Part shown: in pieces, positions 1 through 8,128 of the stretch
Position numbering within the stretch: the first letter of the stretch is position 1
Layout: each line of letters opens with the position of its first letter
The notes under the pieces: generated by a model
Told to the model about the DNA's origin: nothing
Databases searched by the model: none
Seen by the model: the letters and a program-made list of their open reading frames with translations, nothing else
Assembly (NCBI RefSeq): GCF_021117385.1
Contig: NZ_CP088252.1
Coordinates: 2,170,001 to 2,234,000 of the forward strand
Origin: Frateuria soli
Lineage (GTDB): Bacteria > Pseudomonadota > Gammaproteobacteria > Xanthomonadales > Rhodanobacteraceae
Length of the DNA stretch: 64,000 nucleotides
Reading direction: 5' to 3'
Program-made: the position numbers and the translations under genes

Positions 1-26
1 ACGGCGGCGATAAGCAACAAGCGCAT
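1..26 (-). CDS. Start of an exported protein running off the left edge (partial)
   Basis: On the minus strand an ATG at 26 opens a frame reading MRLLLIAA, the basic-then-hydrophobic start of a signal peptide, and continues beyond the window. Only eight codons are visible, so nothing can be said about function. Purine-rich sequence upstream is weak. The next gene lies on the other strand, so 27-219 would be a divergent promoter region. Confidence 0.35.
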
Positions 27-219
27 GGTGCGAATCCAGCGGAGGGGAGACCGCGCGACTTTGCCTTGCAGCACCCCGCATCGATAAGTGCCGTTGGACA
101 CGCCCGCTGTTCGCGAAGCCCGCAAGCGGCCCCCGCGCCCGGACACCGCATCACCGCGCTCTACCCCGGATTCACGACGCGGGTGCCACAACGGCCAGGG
201 CACTGTGCGGAGCCATCGG

Positions 220-2781
220 TTGAGTCTCAGGGAATACGATCGCAAGCGGCGTTTCGATACCACGCCCGAGCCGCGGCCGGAAGGCTCCGCTGCCGCCGGC
301 GGGCGGCCGATCTTCGTGGTGCAACTGCACCACGCCAGCCGGCGGCACTACGACTTCCGCCTGCAGGTCGGCGACACGCTCAAGTCGTGGGCCTGCCCCA
401 AGGGGCCAAGCTATGACCCCGACGTCAAGCGCCTGGCCGTGGAGGTGGAGGATCACCCGATCTCCTACGCGACGTTCCAGGGCGACATCCCCGAGGGCGC
501 CTACGGCGGTGGCCACGTCGACACCTTCGACAGCGGCGTGTGGTCGACCCCGTACGATCCGGAGGCGCAACTGGAGAAGGGCCACCTGCGCTTCGAGCTG
601 TTCGGCTCGCGGCTCAAGGGCAGCTGGCACCTGGTGCGCAGCGGCAAGCCGGCGAAGCAGCCGCAGTGGTTCCTGATGCATGACAAGGACGCCTATGCCA
701 GCGACGTGGAAGCCGATGACCTGCTCGACGCGCGCATGATCGCCAGCACCCGGGCCGCCGCCGGCCGCTCCGGCGGCGCGAAGGAGGTCGCGGCGACGCT
801 GGACACGCGCAAGCGCAGGAAGGTACCGGTCGCCGGCCACCCTGCCCGCAAGGCAGGCAAGCTCGCCGCCGCCGCGGAGGGCGCGCGGAAAGCCAGGGCC
901 AGCGGCGACTTCTTCAAGCCCGAGCTGGCCACGTTGCGCGAGAACCCGCCCGTCGGCGAGCAGTGGCTGCACGAGGTGAAGTGGGACGGCTACCGCATTC
1001 TCGCCACGGTGGCCAAGGGGCAGGTCCAGCTGTGGTCGCGCAACGGCCTGTCCTGGTCCGACAAGATCCCCGACATCCGCCAGGCGATCGAGTCGCTCGG
1101 CCTGGACTCGGCCCGCCTCGACGGCGAGCTGATCGCGCTGGGCGCGGACGGCCAGGCCGACTTCAACGCGCTGCAGAAGACGCTCTCCGGCGAGGCCAGC
1201 GCACCGCTCGCCTACATGCTGTTCGACGTGCCGTTCCTGGAAGGTTACGACCTCTCCCGCACGCCGCTGCACGCGCGCAAGGCGATTCTCGAGGCGCTGC
1301 TGGAAGATCCGCCCGCGCACCTTTCCTACAGCAGCCACGTGGTAGGCAACGGCGACCAGGTATTCGCCATGGCCAGCGAGCAGAAGCTCGAGGGCATCCT
1401 CAGCAAGCGCGTGGCGTCGCACTACCGTGGCGGCCGCGGCGACGACTGGCTCAAGATCAAGCGGGTGGAGTCCGACGAGTTCGCGGTCGTCGGCTACACC
1501 GCCCCCAAGGGCGGCCGGCAGGGGTTCGGCGCGCTGCTGCTGGCAAGGCCGGCGGCGGAGGGCGGCTGGCACTTCATGGGCCAGGTCGGCAGCGGTTTCA
1601 GCCACCGGCAACTGCTCGACCTCAGCCGCACGCTGGCCACTGGTGGCGGCAGCAAGCCGACCGTGCGCAACCCTGACGACGCCCCGCGCGGCGTGAAATG
1701 GATCGAGCCCACGGCGGTGGCGGAGGTGAACTACCGCGGCATCGGCAATCAGGGCCTGCTGCGCCAGCCGAGCCTGAAGGCGATGCGTCCGGACAAGAGC
1801 CCCGCCGACCTGCGCGACAGCGACCGTCCCGCACCCGAGCCCAGGCCAACCGCCCCCGGGCGCCGGGCGTCCACGCGCAACGCGCCAGGCCCCGCATCGC
1901 CCGGCATCATCATCACCCACCCCGAACGCGTGGTGTACCCGGCGGACGGCTACACCAAGCAGGACGTGGCCGACTACTACCGCGCCGTGATGGACTGGTT
2001 CCTGCCCGGCGTGATCGGACGGCCCACTTCGATCATCCGTTACCCGGACGGCATCGACAAACCTTCGTTCTTCCAGAAGCACATCCCTTCCGGCGGCCTG
2101 AAGCACGTGGGCAGCGTGAAGCTCAAGGAGGAAACCGGCGCCGCCGCCATCTACCTGTATCCGCAGTCCGCCGACTCGGTGATGGAACTGGTGCAGTACG
2201 GCACGCTCGAATTCCATCCCTGGGGCGCCAGGGTCGACACGCCGGACCTCGCCGACCGCGTGGTGTTCGACCTGGACCCGGGCCCGGACGTGGGCTGGGA
2301 GCGCGTGGTCGCGGCCGCCCGGCTGGTGCGCAAGCTGCTGGCCGATCTGGAACTGGAGTCATTCCTGCGCACCACCGGCGGCAAGGGGCTGCACGTGGTG
2401 GTGCCGCTCGATCCGCCGTCGGACTGGGATACCGTCAAGACGTTCGCGCAGGGGTTTGCCGGCGCGCTGGCGGGCATCCATCCGCTGGAGTTCGTCGCGG
2501 TCAGCACCAAGTCGATACGCCACCGGAAGATCTTCGTGGACTACCTGCGCAACGGCCGCGGCGCCACGGCGGTCGCTTCCTACTCGCTGCGCGGCCGCCC
2601 GGGCGCACCGGTGGCAGTGCCGTTGCGATGGGAAGAACTGGGCAGGATCAGGAGCGGCGCGCAATTCGACATCCGCAGCGTGCCGGCGCGGCTCAAGCGG
2701 TTGCGCAAGGACCCGTGGGCGGGCATCGACGAGGTGAAGCAGAGCCTGGACAAGGTGATCGGAAGACTCGGCGAGGCGTGA
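220..2781 (+). CDS. ligD: Multifunctional ATP-dependent DNA ligase D (NHEJ)
   Basis: LigD repairs double-strand breaks by non-homologous end joining together with Ku. The order is phosphoesterase, ligase, polymerase/primase, as in Pseudomonas LigD. The phosphoesterase (about residues 25-140) shows QLHHASRRHYDFRL with His37 and His43. The ligase core has EVKWDGYR with nucleophilic Lys254. The primase-like polymerase domain has the metal-binding FDLDPG motif (Asp684, Asp686). I start at TTG 220 (LSLREYDRKRR), preceded by GGAG at 209-212, because the frame upstream to an ATG at 88 has no LigD similarity. The product is 853 aa, normal for the family. No Ku gene is in the window; in related genomes it often lies elsewhere. 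Confidence 0.95.
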   Translation: MSLREYDRKRRFDTTPEPRPEGSAAAGGRPIFVVQLHHASRRHYDFRLQVGDTLKSWACPKGPSYDPDVKRLAVEVEDHPISYATFQGDIPEGAYGGGHVDTFDSGVWSTPYDPEAQLEKGHLRFELFGSRLKGSWHLVRSGKPAKQPQWFLMHDKDAYASDVEADDLLDARMIASTRAAAGRSGGAKEVAATLDTRKRRKVPVAGHPARKAGKLAAAAEGARKARASGDFFKPELATLRENPPVGEQWLHEVKWDGYRILATVAKGQVQLWSRNGLSWSDKIPDIRQAIESLGLDSARLDGELIALGADGQADFNALQKTLSGEASAPLAYMLFDVPFLEGYDLSRTPLHARKAILEALLEDPPAHLSYSSHVVGNGDQVFAMASEQKLEGILSKRVASHYRGGRGDDWLKIKRVESDEFAVVGYTAPKGGRQGFGALLLARPAAEGGWHFMGQVGSGFSHRQLLDLSRTLATGGGSKPTVRNPDDAPRGVKWIEPTAVAEVNYRGIGNQGLLRQPSLKAMRPDKSPADLRDSDRPAPEPRPTAPGRRASTRNAPGPASPGIIITHPERVVYPADGYTKQDVADYYRAVMDWFLPGVIGRPTSIIRYPDGIDKPSFFQKHIPSGGLKHVGSVKLKEETGAAAIYLYPQSADSVMELVQYGTLEFHPWGARVDTPDLADRVVFDLDPGPDVGWERVVAAARLVRKLLADLELESFLRTTGGKGLHVVVPLDPPSDWDTVKTFAQGFAGALAGIHPLEFVAVSTKSIRHRKIFVDYLRNGRGATAVASYSLRGRPGAPVAVPLRWEELGRIRSGAQFDIRSVPARLKRLRKDPWAGIDEVKQSLDKVIGRLGEA

Positions 2782-2828
2782 GGGGGAGTGCCGTTCGACC
2801 GCGGTAAAACGTCCGCCCCCGGATGCGC

Positions 2829-2863
2829 CCCCTCTCCCCGCCGGGGAGAGGGCTGGGGTGAGG
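2829..2863. repeat. REP-like intergenic hairpin after ligD
   Basis: A strong inverted repeat (CCCTCTCCCC ... GGGGAGAGGG) followed by CTGGGGTGAGGG. This CCCTCTCCC/GGGAGAGGG plus GGGGTGAGG arrangement resembles a dispersed intergenic element common in Xanthomonas and Pseudomonas genomes. It lies 48 bp after ligD and could also work as a transcription terminator, although no T-tract follows. Confidence 0.6.
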
Positions 2864-2973
2864 GACCGCACTTGCGGTGGATCGCAAACCGGCGAGACCT
2901 GCGCTCTTCTTCGTGCCCGCCGGGAACCGAACGCTTCACGCACCTTTCGTGATCCCGGGACAAGGCTTGCGCC

Positions 2974-4149
2974 ATGTCGCCTCCGGACACCGCTACCGCG
3001 ATCGAACTCATGGAGCAGTTCGCGCACCGCACGGGCCTGGCCCCGGAAGCCACGCCGGTTCGCTACCTCTGGACCGATGCCTTCGCGGTCTGCACTTGCC
3101 TGGGTCTGTCCCGAGCCGGGGCGGACCCCGGGTTCCGCGCGCTCGCACGGCGCACCATCGGGCAGGTGCATGCGGTGCTGGGGCATTTCCGTCCCGACGA
3201 CGCGCGTAGCGGCTGGTTGGCAGGGCCCTGCGGGCAGGCCAGCGAGGACCACCCCACCCGCGCCGGCCTGCGGATCGGAAAACCGATGCCCGAGCGCCGC
3301 ACGGGCGAACCCTTCGACGAGCGCCTGGAGTGGGATCGCGATGGACAGTACTTCCATTACCTGACGCGCTGGATGCAGGCCCTCGACAAGGCCGCGCCGC
3401 AGCTCGGCGAACCGGCCATGAGCCGTTGGGCATGCGAACTGGCGGACACCGCGCACCGCGCCTTCACTCACCGGACGGCGAGCGGACAACGACGCCTGTA
3501 CTGGAAGATGAGCACCGATCTCTCGCGCCCGCTGGTCCCGTCGATGGGTCAGCACGACCCGCTCGATGGACTGGTCACCACGCTTGCGTTGCGTGCCACC
3601 GCCGACGCGCTGCACGTGCCGACGCCCCCGCTCGAGCAGGCCCTCGCCGACTATGCGGCCATGCTGGAGGGCAACCCGCTGGTGACCGGCGATCCACTCG
3701 GCCTGGGCGGCCTGCTGACCGATGCCCTGCGGCTCGGGCGCCTGGTGCGCCACGGTGCGGACGGCTACCGCACACTGCTCGGACACATCCTCCAGAGCGC
3801 TGCGGCCAGCCTGGAGTACTGCCGCTTGCGGCTCGACGCGCCGGCCGAGCAACGCCTGGGTTTCCGGGAGCTCGGCCTGGCCATCGGCCTCGCGGCCATC
3901 GAGCGCCTCGCCGCCGACATCGCCGGCGGGACGAGCCCCGCCAGCGCGCCCATGCGCCGGCTCGTCGAAGGCCTCGCCGCGCAGGCGCCGCTGCGCGCGG
4001 CGATCAACCGCTTCTGGCTGCAACCGGCCCACCGCGCGGCCACCTCGTGGACGGAGCATCGGGACATCAACGAAGTGATGCTCGCCACCAGCCTTGCGCC
4101 GGATGGGTGGCTCGAAAACGGAGCGCGTTCGCCGGCGCCGGCGGGCTGA
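2974..4149 (+). CDS. Uncharacterised 391-aa protein, predicted all-alpha
   Basis: I do not recognise a named family. The protein is soluble, has no signal peptide or membrane segment, and is rich in Leu/Ala helices. Conserved-looking blocks are GLRIGKPMPER near residue 100, DERLEWDRDGQYFHYLTRW near 120, and PSMGQHDPLDGLVT near 190. The spaced helical hairpins with aromatic/Asp-rich loops suggest an (alpha/alpha) toroid as in sugar-processing enzymes, but this is inference only. It follows ligD by 192 bp on the same strand with a hairpin between, so probably has its own promoter. Confidence 0.75.
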   Translation: MSPPDTATAIELMEQFAHRTGLAPEATPVRYLWTDAFAVCTCLGLSRAGADPGFRALARRTIGQVHAVLGHFRPDDARSGWLAGPCGQASEDHPTRAGLRIGKPMPERRTGEPFDERLEWDRDGQYFHYLTRWMQALDKAAPQLGEPAMSRWACELADTAHRAFTHRTASGQRRLYWKMSTDLSRPLVPSMGQHDPLDGLVTTLALRATADALHVPTPPLEQALADYAAMLEGNPLVTGDPLGLGGLLTDALRLGRLVRHGADGYRTLLGHILQSAAASLEYCRLRLDAPAEQRLGFRELGLAIGLAAIERLAADIAGGTSPASAPMRRLVEGLAAQAPLRAAINRFWLQPAHRAATSWTEHRDINEVMLATSLAPDGWLENGARSPAPAG

Positions 4150-4157
4150 CCACCCCG

Positions 4158-4895
4158 CTACCGGACGGTCGTGCGGCCGCCTGCCCGCAGCGGCTCAGGC
4201 CCTTTCCCGTCCGGCAACGGGTGCGCCAGCCAGGGCAGGCTCGCCAGCACGCCCACTGCACTGGCGAGGGTGAACAGATGCACCAGCAGCGGGGCCCCCG
4301 CCATGGACATGGCGAGGTTCCCGGCCTCGAGCAGCCGGTTGAGCATGGGCAGCACGGGCCCGGTGATGGCAATGCCGGCCACGAGCCCTGCCGCGAAAAC
4401 GGCAGGCCGTCGGGCCAGGCCGCCCAGGGCCCGCCAGGCGACCGCCAGAGCCCCGGCGCAGAGCACCAGCACCAGGCCTGCCGTCGCTGCGTGCAGCAGC
4501 GCGGGATCGACGCCCGCTCCGGCCCAGTTGCGCGCGACGAGCATCTCGTCTCCATGGCCGCTGGCCGCGGTGACCGCACGGGCCAGCGGATTGGCGGCGA
4601 AGATCAGTCCCACCGCCAGCCATCGACCCGTACGCCCTGCCCGCATGGCCAGCAACGCTCCGGCCGCCATCAACAGGTAGGAAAACAGCGGTCCCCCGGC
4701 GATCGGCAACCAGCTGTCACAGGCACCGATCGACCAGCGGTTGAAATCGCGTTCGGCCCAGCGTCCGCACGCCAGCCGACCGGTCAGCGTGTGCGCGAAC
4801 TCGTGCGCCTCGTGCACCAGCATGACCAGCGGCACCAGCGCGACCAGCCAGCGCCAGGGGAAGCGGCGGTCCTCGCTCAAGCGGGGTGTTTCCAT
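4158..4895 (-). CDS. Polytopic membrane protein with HExxH motif (M50-like)
   Basis: A 245-aa inner-membrane protein with about six hydrophobic segments. The first (about residues 15-30) carries VHEAHEFAHTLTG, which contains HEFAH, an HExxH zinc-peptidase signature placed in or beside a membrane helix as in site-2 proteases (M50). A second motif typical of M50 (NxxPxxxxDG) is not evident, although FAANPLARA near residue 115 may be a relic. I chose ATG 4895 because GGGAG stands eight bases upstream; the longer frame lacks a ribosome site. The stop lies 8 bp from the stop of the convergent gene. Peptidase activity is unproven. Confidence 0.75.
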   Translation of the reverse strand: METPRLSEDRRFPWRWLVALVPLVMLVHEAHEFAHTLTGRLACGRWAERDFNRWSIGACDSWLPIAGGPLFSYLLMAAGALLAMRAGRTGRWLAVGLIFAANPLARAVTAASGHGDEMLVARNWAGAGVDPALLHAATAGLVLVLCAGALAVAWRALGGLARRPAVFAAGLVAGIAITGPVLPMLNRLLEAGNLAMSMAGAPLLVHLFTLASAVGVLASLPWLAHPLPDGKGPEPLRAGGRTTVR

Positions 4896-5055
4896 GGTGG
4901 ACTCCCGGGTTGGAGTCCTTTCGATGCGGCCCGCGGCCGGGGGGTTGCAAGCGGTCGCCGCACCTGCCGGAGCGGGCGACGGGCATGGCCGCATCGGCGC
5001 CGATTCGCTATGGTCGCGCTCCACCTCGCGGCGCCATTGCGCCAGGAATGCTCCC

Positions 5056-5898
5056 GTGTCGCACTACGCCGGTCCCCTGCTCACGCTTACCGTCGCCGAG
5101 GCCATGCGCGGCGCGCGCGATGCCGGCGCCGAGACATGGAGCGGGTCGCTGGACCTGGGTCGCTCCTGCACGGACGTGCACCTGCAGCCGGATGCCTGGC
5201 AGTGGCAGGGCGCGCGCTACCCGTACCCGGCCATGCTGAAGGACCGCACGATCTACTACTGGGACGGCGAGGAGTTCGCGCCGGTGTCACGCTTCTCCGG
5301 CTCGCTGATCAAGCTGGTGCCGACCGTGTGGGGCGCGCCGACGTTCGAGATCGACGGCATCAAGATGCTGCCCACCGCGAAGGAGTCCCCGGTCGAGGAC
5401 GCGCGCCGCAAGGTGGCGCTGGTGGAACCGCGCGGCAAGGTGGTGCTCGATACCTGCGGCGGGCTCGGCTACTTCGCGGCCTGTTGCCTGGAAGCCGGCG
5501 TGGCGCGCATCCACTCCTTCGAGAAGAATCCGGACGTGCTGTGGCTGCGTACGCTCAATCCGTGGTCGCCCGACCCCGGTGCGCCCGCCAGCGGCGGCCG
5601 GCTGCAGCTCACGCACGCCGACGTGTCGGTCGCGATCGCGCAGGTCGCCGATGCCTCGGTGGACGCGCTGCTGCACGACCCGCCCCGCTTCGGCATCGCC
5701 GGCGAGCTCTATTCGCAGGCGTTCTACGACCAGCTCGCCCGCGTGCTGCGCCGGGGCGGGCGGCTGTTCCACTACACCGGCAGCCCGAACAGGCTCACCA
5801 GCGGCCGCGACGTGCCGCGCGAAGTGGCAAAGCGGCTGGAGAAGGCCGGCTTCAAGGCACAACTGGTGCTCGATGGCGTGCTGGCGACGCGGCGCTAG
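5056..5898 (+). CDS. SAM-dependent methyltransferase-like protein
   Basis: A 280-aa protein with a C-terminal Rossmann methyltransferase fold. VVLDTCGGLGYFA (about residues 132-144) is the SAM-binding motif I, IHSFEKNPDVLWL supplies the acidic residue of motif II, and LLHDPPRFG is a motif IV of the DPPR/NPPY kind seen in RNA or amino-group methyltransferases. The N-terminal 130 residues (RYPYPAMLKDRTIYYWDGEEF) are a separate uncharacterised domain. Start is GTG 5056 with AGGA nine bases upstream; no in-frame ATG fits better. The substrate is not predictable. It diverges from the membrane peptidase-like gene. Confidence 0.8.
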   Translation: MSHYAGPLLTLTVAEAMRGARDAGAETWSGSLDLGRSCTDVHLQPDAWQWQGARYPYPAMLKDRTIYYWDGEEFAPVSRFSGSLIKLVPTVWGAPTFEIDGIKMLPTAKESPVEDARRKVALVEPRGKVVLDTCGGLGYFAACCLEAGVARIHSFEKNPDVLWLRTLNPWSPDPGAPASGGRLQLTHADVSVAIAQVADASVDALLHDPPRFGIAGELYSQAFYDQLARVLRRGGRLFHYTGSPNRLTSGRDVPREVAKRLEKAGFKAQLVLDGVLATRR

Positions 5899-5964
5899 GC
5901 CCGCTGCGTCCGGCTGGCCTTGACCACCGGCGTGATGTCGTCGGCCGCGGTCGTCGAGGTGGCG

Positions 5965-7740
5965 TCAGGCCGGGGCCACGGCACTGGCCACTTCGATATC
6001 GCCCATGACGCAGTTGCGACCCGCGCGCTTGGCGCGATAGAGCGCCGCGTCGGCCTCCCTGCAAAGCCGCTGCACGCCGTAGCCGGACGTTGCGGTCGAG
6101 GCCAGGCCCACGCTGGCCGACACCATGATGTCGCAGCCATCCTTGATGACAGTCGATTCGACGATCGCCGCCCGGATGCGGTTGGCGATGTCCATGCCCT
6201 GCTCGCGCGAACACTCGTACAGCAGGATGCCGAATTCCTCCCCGCCCAGCCGGCCGAACAGATCGGTCGGGCGCAACTGCTGCTGGCAGGCCGCGACGGT
6301 GCGCTTGAGCACCGTGTCGCCCATGGCATGGCCATGGGTGTCATTGACAAGCTTGAAGTGGTCCAGGTCCAGCACGATCAGGCAGGCATGGCCGACCTTC
6401 TTGTCCAGCTGGTGCAGCGCGTGCTCCGCCCTGCAGATGAAGTGCTGGTGGTTGAGGATGCCGGTGAGGCCGTCCAGTCGCGAAAGCCTCTTGAAGCGCA
6501 GCTGGGATCGCTTCAGGCGGAACATCCAGAACACGATGGAAGCGATCACCACCAGCAACAGGATGTTGTAGAGCCGGCTGGTTTCGACCGCCTTGGTGTC
6601 CAGCGCCTGCTGCAGGCGGAGGATCTTGTTCTGCTTGCTCAGCCGTTCCGTTTCCATCTTCTGGGCCAGCATGTGCTGTTGCGCGGCCTGGTAGGCCAGA
6701 ACCCGCGCCCTGACATCGTCCAGATATCCCTTGTCTTCCGCTGAATAGCGCTCGAAGTACGAAAGCGCGGCAGCCGTATTCCCCGTCTTCTTTTCAACCA
6801 GGTAGAGAACTTCATAGGCCTCTGCCAGCCACTCGTCGACGGTTCCCGGTTCGACCATCGCGACCGCGGCCAGCGCGGCCTTCCGTGCCTCGTCGTAACG
6901 CCCCAGCTTCTCGTAAGCCTGTGCCCGCTCAACCTGCGCCGACAGGATGTGCGGGTAATAGGCGTTGGTGCGAATCCCCGGACCTATCTTGACGAGCAGG
7001 GCGAGCGCCCTGGCCGGCTGGTTCTCGTCCAGATAGAGGCTGCCAAGGACAAGGCGCATGGCGTTGCTGAAGACCGGCTGCCCCGCTTCATCGCATGTAT
7101 CGATCGCCTGCTTGAGCTTTTCGCTGGCCGAGGTCAGCCGTTTGCCGTTGTAGAGCGCGGCGACCTCCCGGGAGAGCGGACGGCAAAGGCTTTCCCCGGG
7201 TGGCAAAGCCTGCTCGGCCATGTGCGCGTATTGCACCGCCAGCTCGATCTGGCCCGCCAGGTTGAGCATCTGCGACAGGTCCGCCAGGAACAGGAATCGG
7301 GCCTGGGGGTCCTTGATGCGCGGCAGCTCCGCGGTCAGGCGGTTGGCCAGGCCGAAAGCCTCCTCATAGCGCCGGTTCAGCCAGAGGTTGCTCAGCAGCA
7401 GGCCGGAGGCCTTGGCCACAAGGACCTCGTTGCCCGAGCGCTCGGCGATCTCGCGCAGCCTGGCTTCCGACTTGGCGTAATCCCCCTGGAACATGGTTTC
7501 CCAGGCATCCAGATACCGTAGCTGCCATTGCTCCTCGGGAGTCAGCCTTGGTGCTTCGCGATGGATCCGGGCGAGCATCTCCACGAAACGGGGATGGTCG
7601 CTGGTGCGCAGCTTCTCGGCCTGCTCAAGGAACCGTTCGGCGTCCGTGACCGGTACGCCATCGGGACCCGCGTATGCCAGCGCGCACCAGGCCATGCCCG
7701 CTACTGCGGCACAGGCTCGGATACGGTTCGAGCGGAACAT
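5965..7740 (-). CDS. Membrane diguanylate cyclase with periplasmic TPR sensor region
   Basis: Makes cyclic di-GMP from two GTP. A signal peptide (MFRSNRIRACAAVAG ... AYA) is followed by about 360 residues of TPR-like helical repeats, a coiled coil (ETERLSKQNKILRLQQ), one transmembrane helix at about 391-408, and a cytoplasmic GGDEF domain. The active-site motif is GGEEF at 499-503. RPTD at 490-493, five residues upstream, is a complete RxxD inhibitory site, so product inhibition is expected. The architecture fits a sensor reading the periplasm. It lies 18 bp downstream of the borosin-precursor-like gene on the same strand, so read-through is possible. Confidence 0.92.
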   Translation of the reverse strand: MFRSNRIRACAAVAGMAWCALAYAGPDGVPVTDAERFLEQAEKLRTSDHPRFVEMLARIHREAPRLTPEEQWQLRYLDAWETMFQGDYAKSEARLREIAERSGNEVLVAKASGLLLSNLWLNRRYEEAFGLANRLTAELPRIKDPQARFLFLADLSQMLNLAGQIELAVQYAHMAEQALPPGESLCRPLSREVAALYNGKRLTSASEKLKQAIDTCDEAGQPVFSNAMRLVLGSLYLDENQPARALALLVKIGPGIRTNAYYPHILSAQVERAQAYEKLGRYDEARKAALAAVAMVEPGTVDEWLAEAYEVLYLVEKKTGNTAAALSYFERYSAEDKGYLDDVRARVLAYQAAQQHMLAQKMETERLSKQNKILRLQQALDTKAVETSRLYNILLLVVIASIVFWMFRLKRSQLRFKRLSRLDGLTGILNHQHFICRAEHALHQLDKKVGHACLIVLDLDHFKLVNDTHGHAMGDTVLKRTVAACQQQLRPTDLFGRLGGEEFGILLYECSREQGMDIANRIRAAIVESTVIKDGCDIMVSASVGLASTATSGYGVQRLCREADAALYRAKRAGRNCVMGDIEVASAVAPA

Positions 7741-7758
7741 CAGCGGGCAGGCCGGCGA

Positions 7759-8028
7759 CTACTTGCTGTCGGGAGCCGGAATATCGAGCGGCTCCTCTTC
7801 CAGCGGCTCCTCTTCATGGGCAGGCATCTGGGTGATCTGCGGCGCCTGGAACGGCTGCGGCTGGCCCAGTGCCGCCGAGAGCATCGAGCTGTCGCCCGCA
7901 GCCACCGCAGCCTTCAAGGCCTCGGGAGCCTTCGCCTGTTCCAGAACGCGAGCCAACTCCTCCGCCGATGCATGGCGCAGAGACGAGTCGCATCCGATCG
8001 TTTCCAGCAAATCGATGGTGTCGGTCAT
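7759..8028 (-). CDS. Putative split-borosin precursor peptide
   Basis: An 89-aa protein next to a borosin-type methyltransferase. Residues 1-55 are helical (LLETIGCDSSLRHASAEEL, then AAVAAGDSSMLSAALG at 40-55). This has the shape of the borosin-binding domain of precursors such as Shewanella SonA and the equivalent region of OphMA, both with a helical bundle and a GD-containing last helix. Residues 56-89 are unstructured, Pro/Glu-rich and contain a tandem EEEPL repeat; the methylated core should lie here (FQAPQITQMP or LDIPAPDSK). There is no signal peptide. GGGG lies six bases upstream of ATG 8028. The link is by neighbourhood and pattern; the exact core is unknown. Confidence 0.72.
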   Translation of the reverse strand: MTDTIDLLETIGCDSSLRHASAEELARVLEQAKAPEALKAAVAAGDSSMLSAALGQPQPFQAPQITQMPAHEEEPLEEEPLDIPAPDSK

Positions 8029-8128
8029 TCCAGGCCCCTGTGGTTACGCGTGTGTCGGTTAAATGGTGCGCCGCAAAGACGCGGGCGGTAGCGGTGGGAT
8101 GGTCCCAACGGAGCCGCTGCCGGCGATA

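Noticed and set aside
88-219. ATG 88 as the ligD start
   Set aside because: Residues encoded by 88-219 do not resemble LigD, while TTG 220 has GGAG at the right distance and begins the conserved YDRKRRF region.
172-2217. 681-codon open frame antisense to ligD
   Set aside because: Low-complexity Arg/Ala/Gly composition typical of GC-rich shadow frames; ligD on the other strand is certain.
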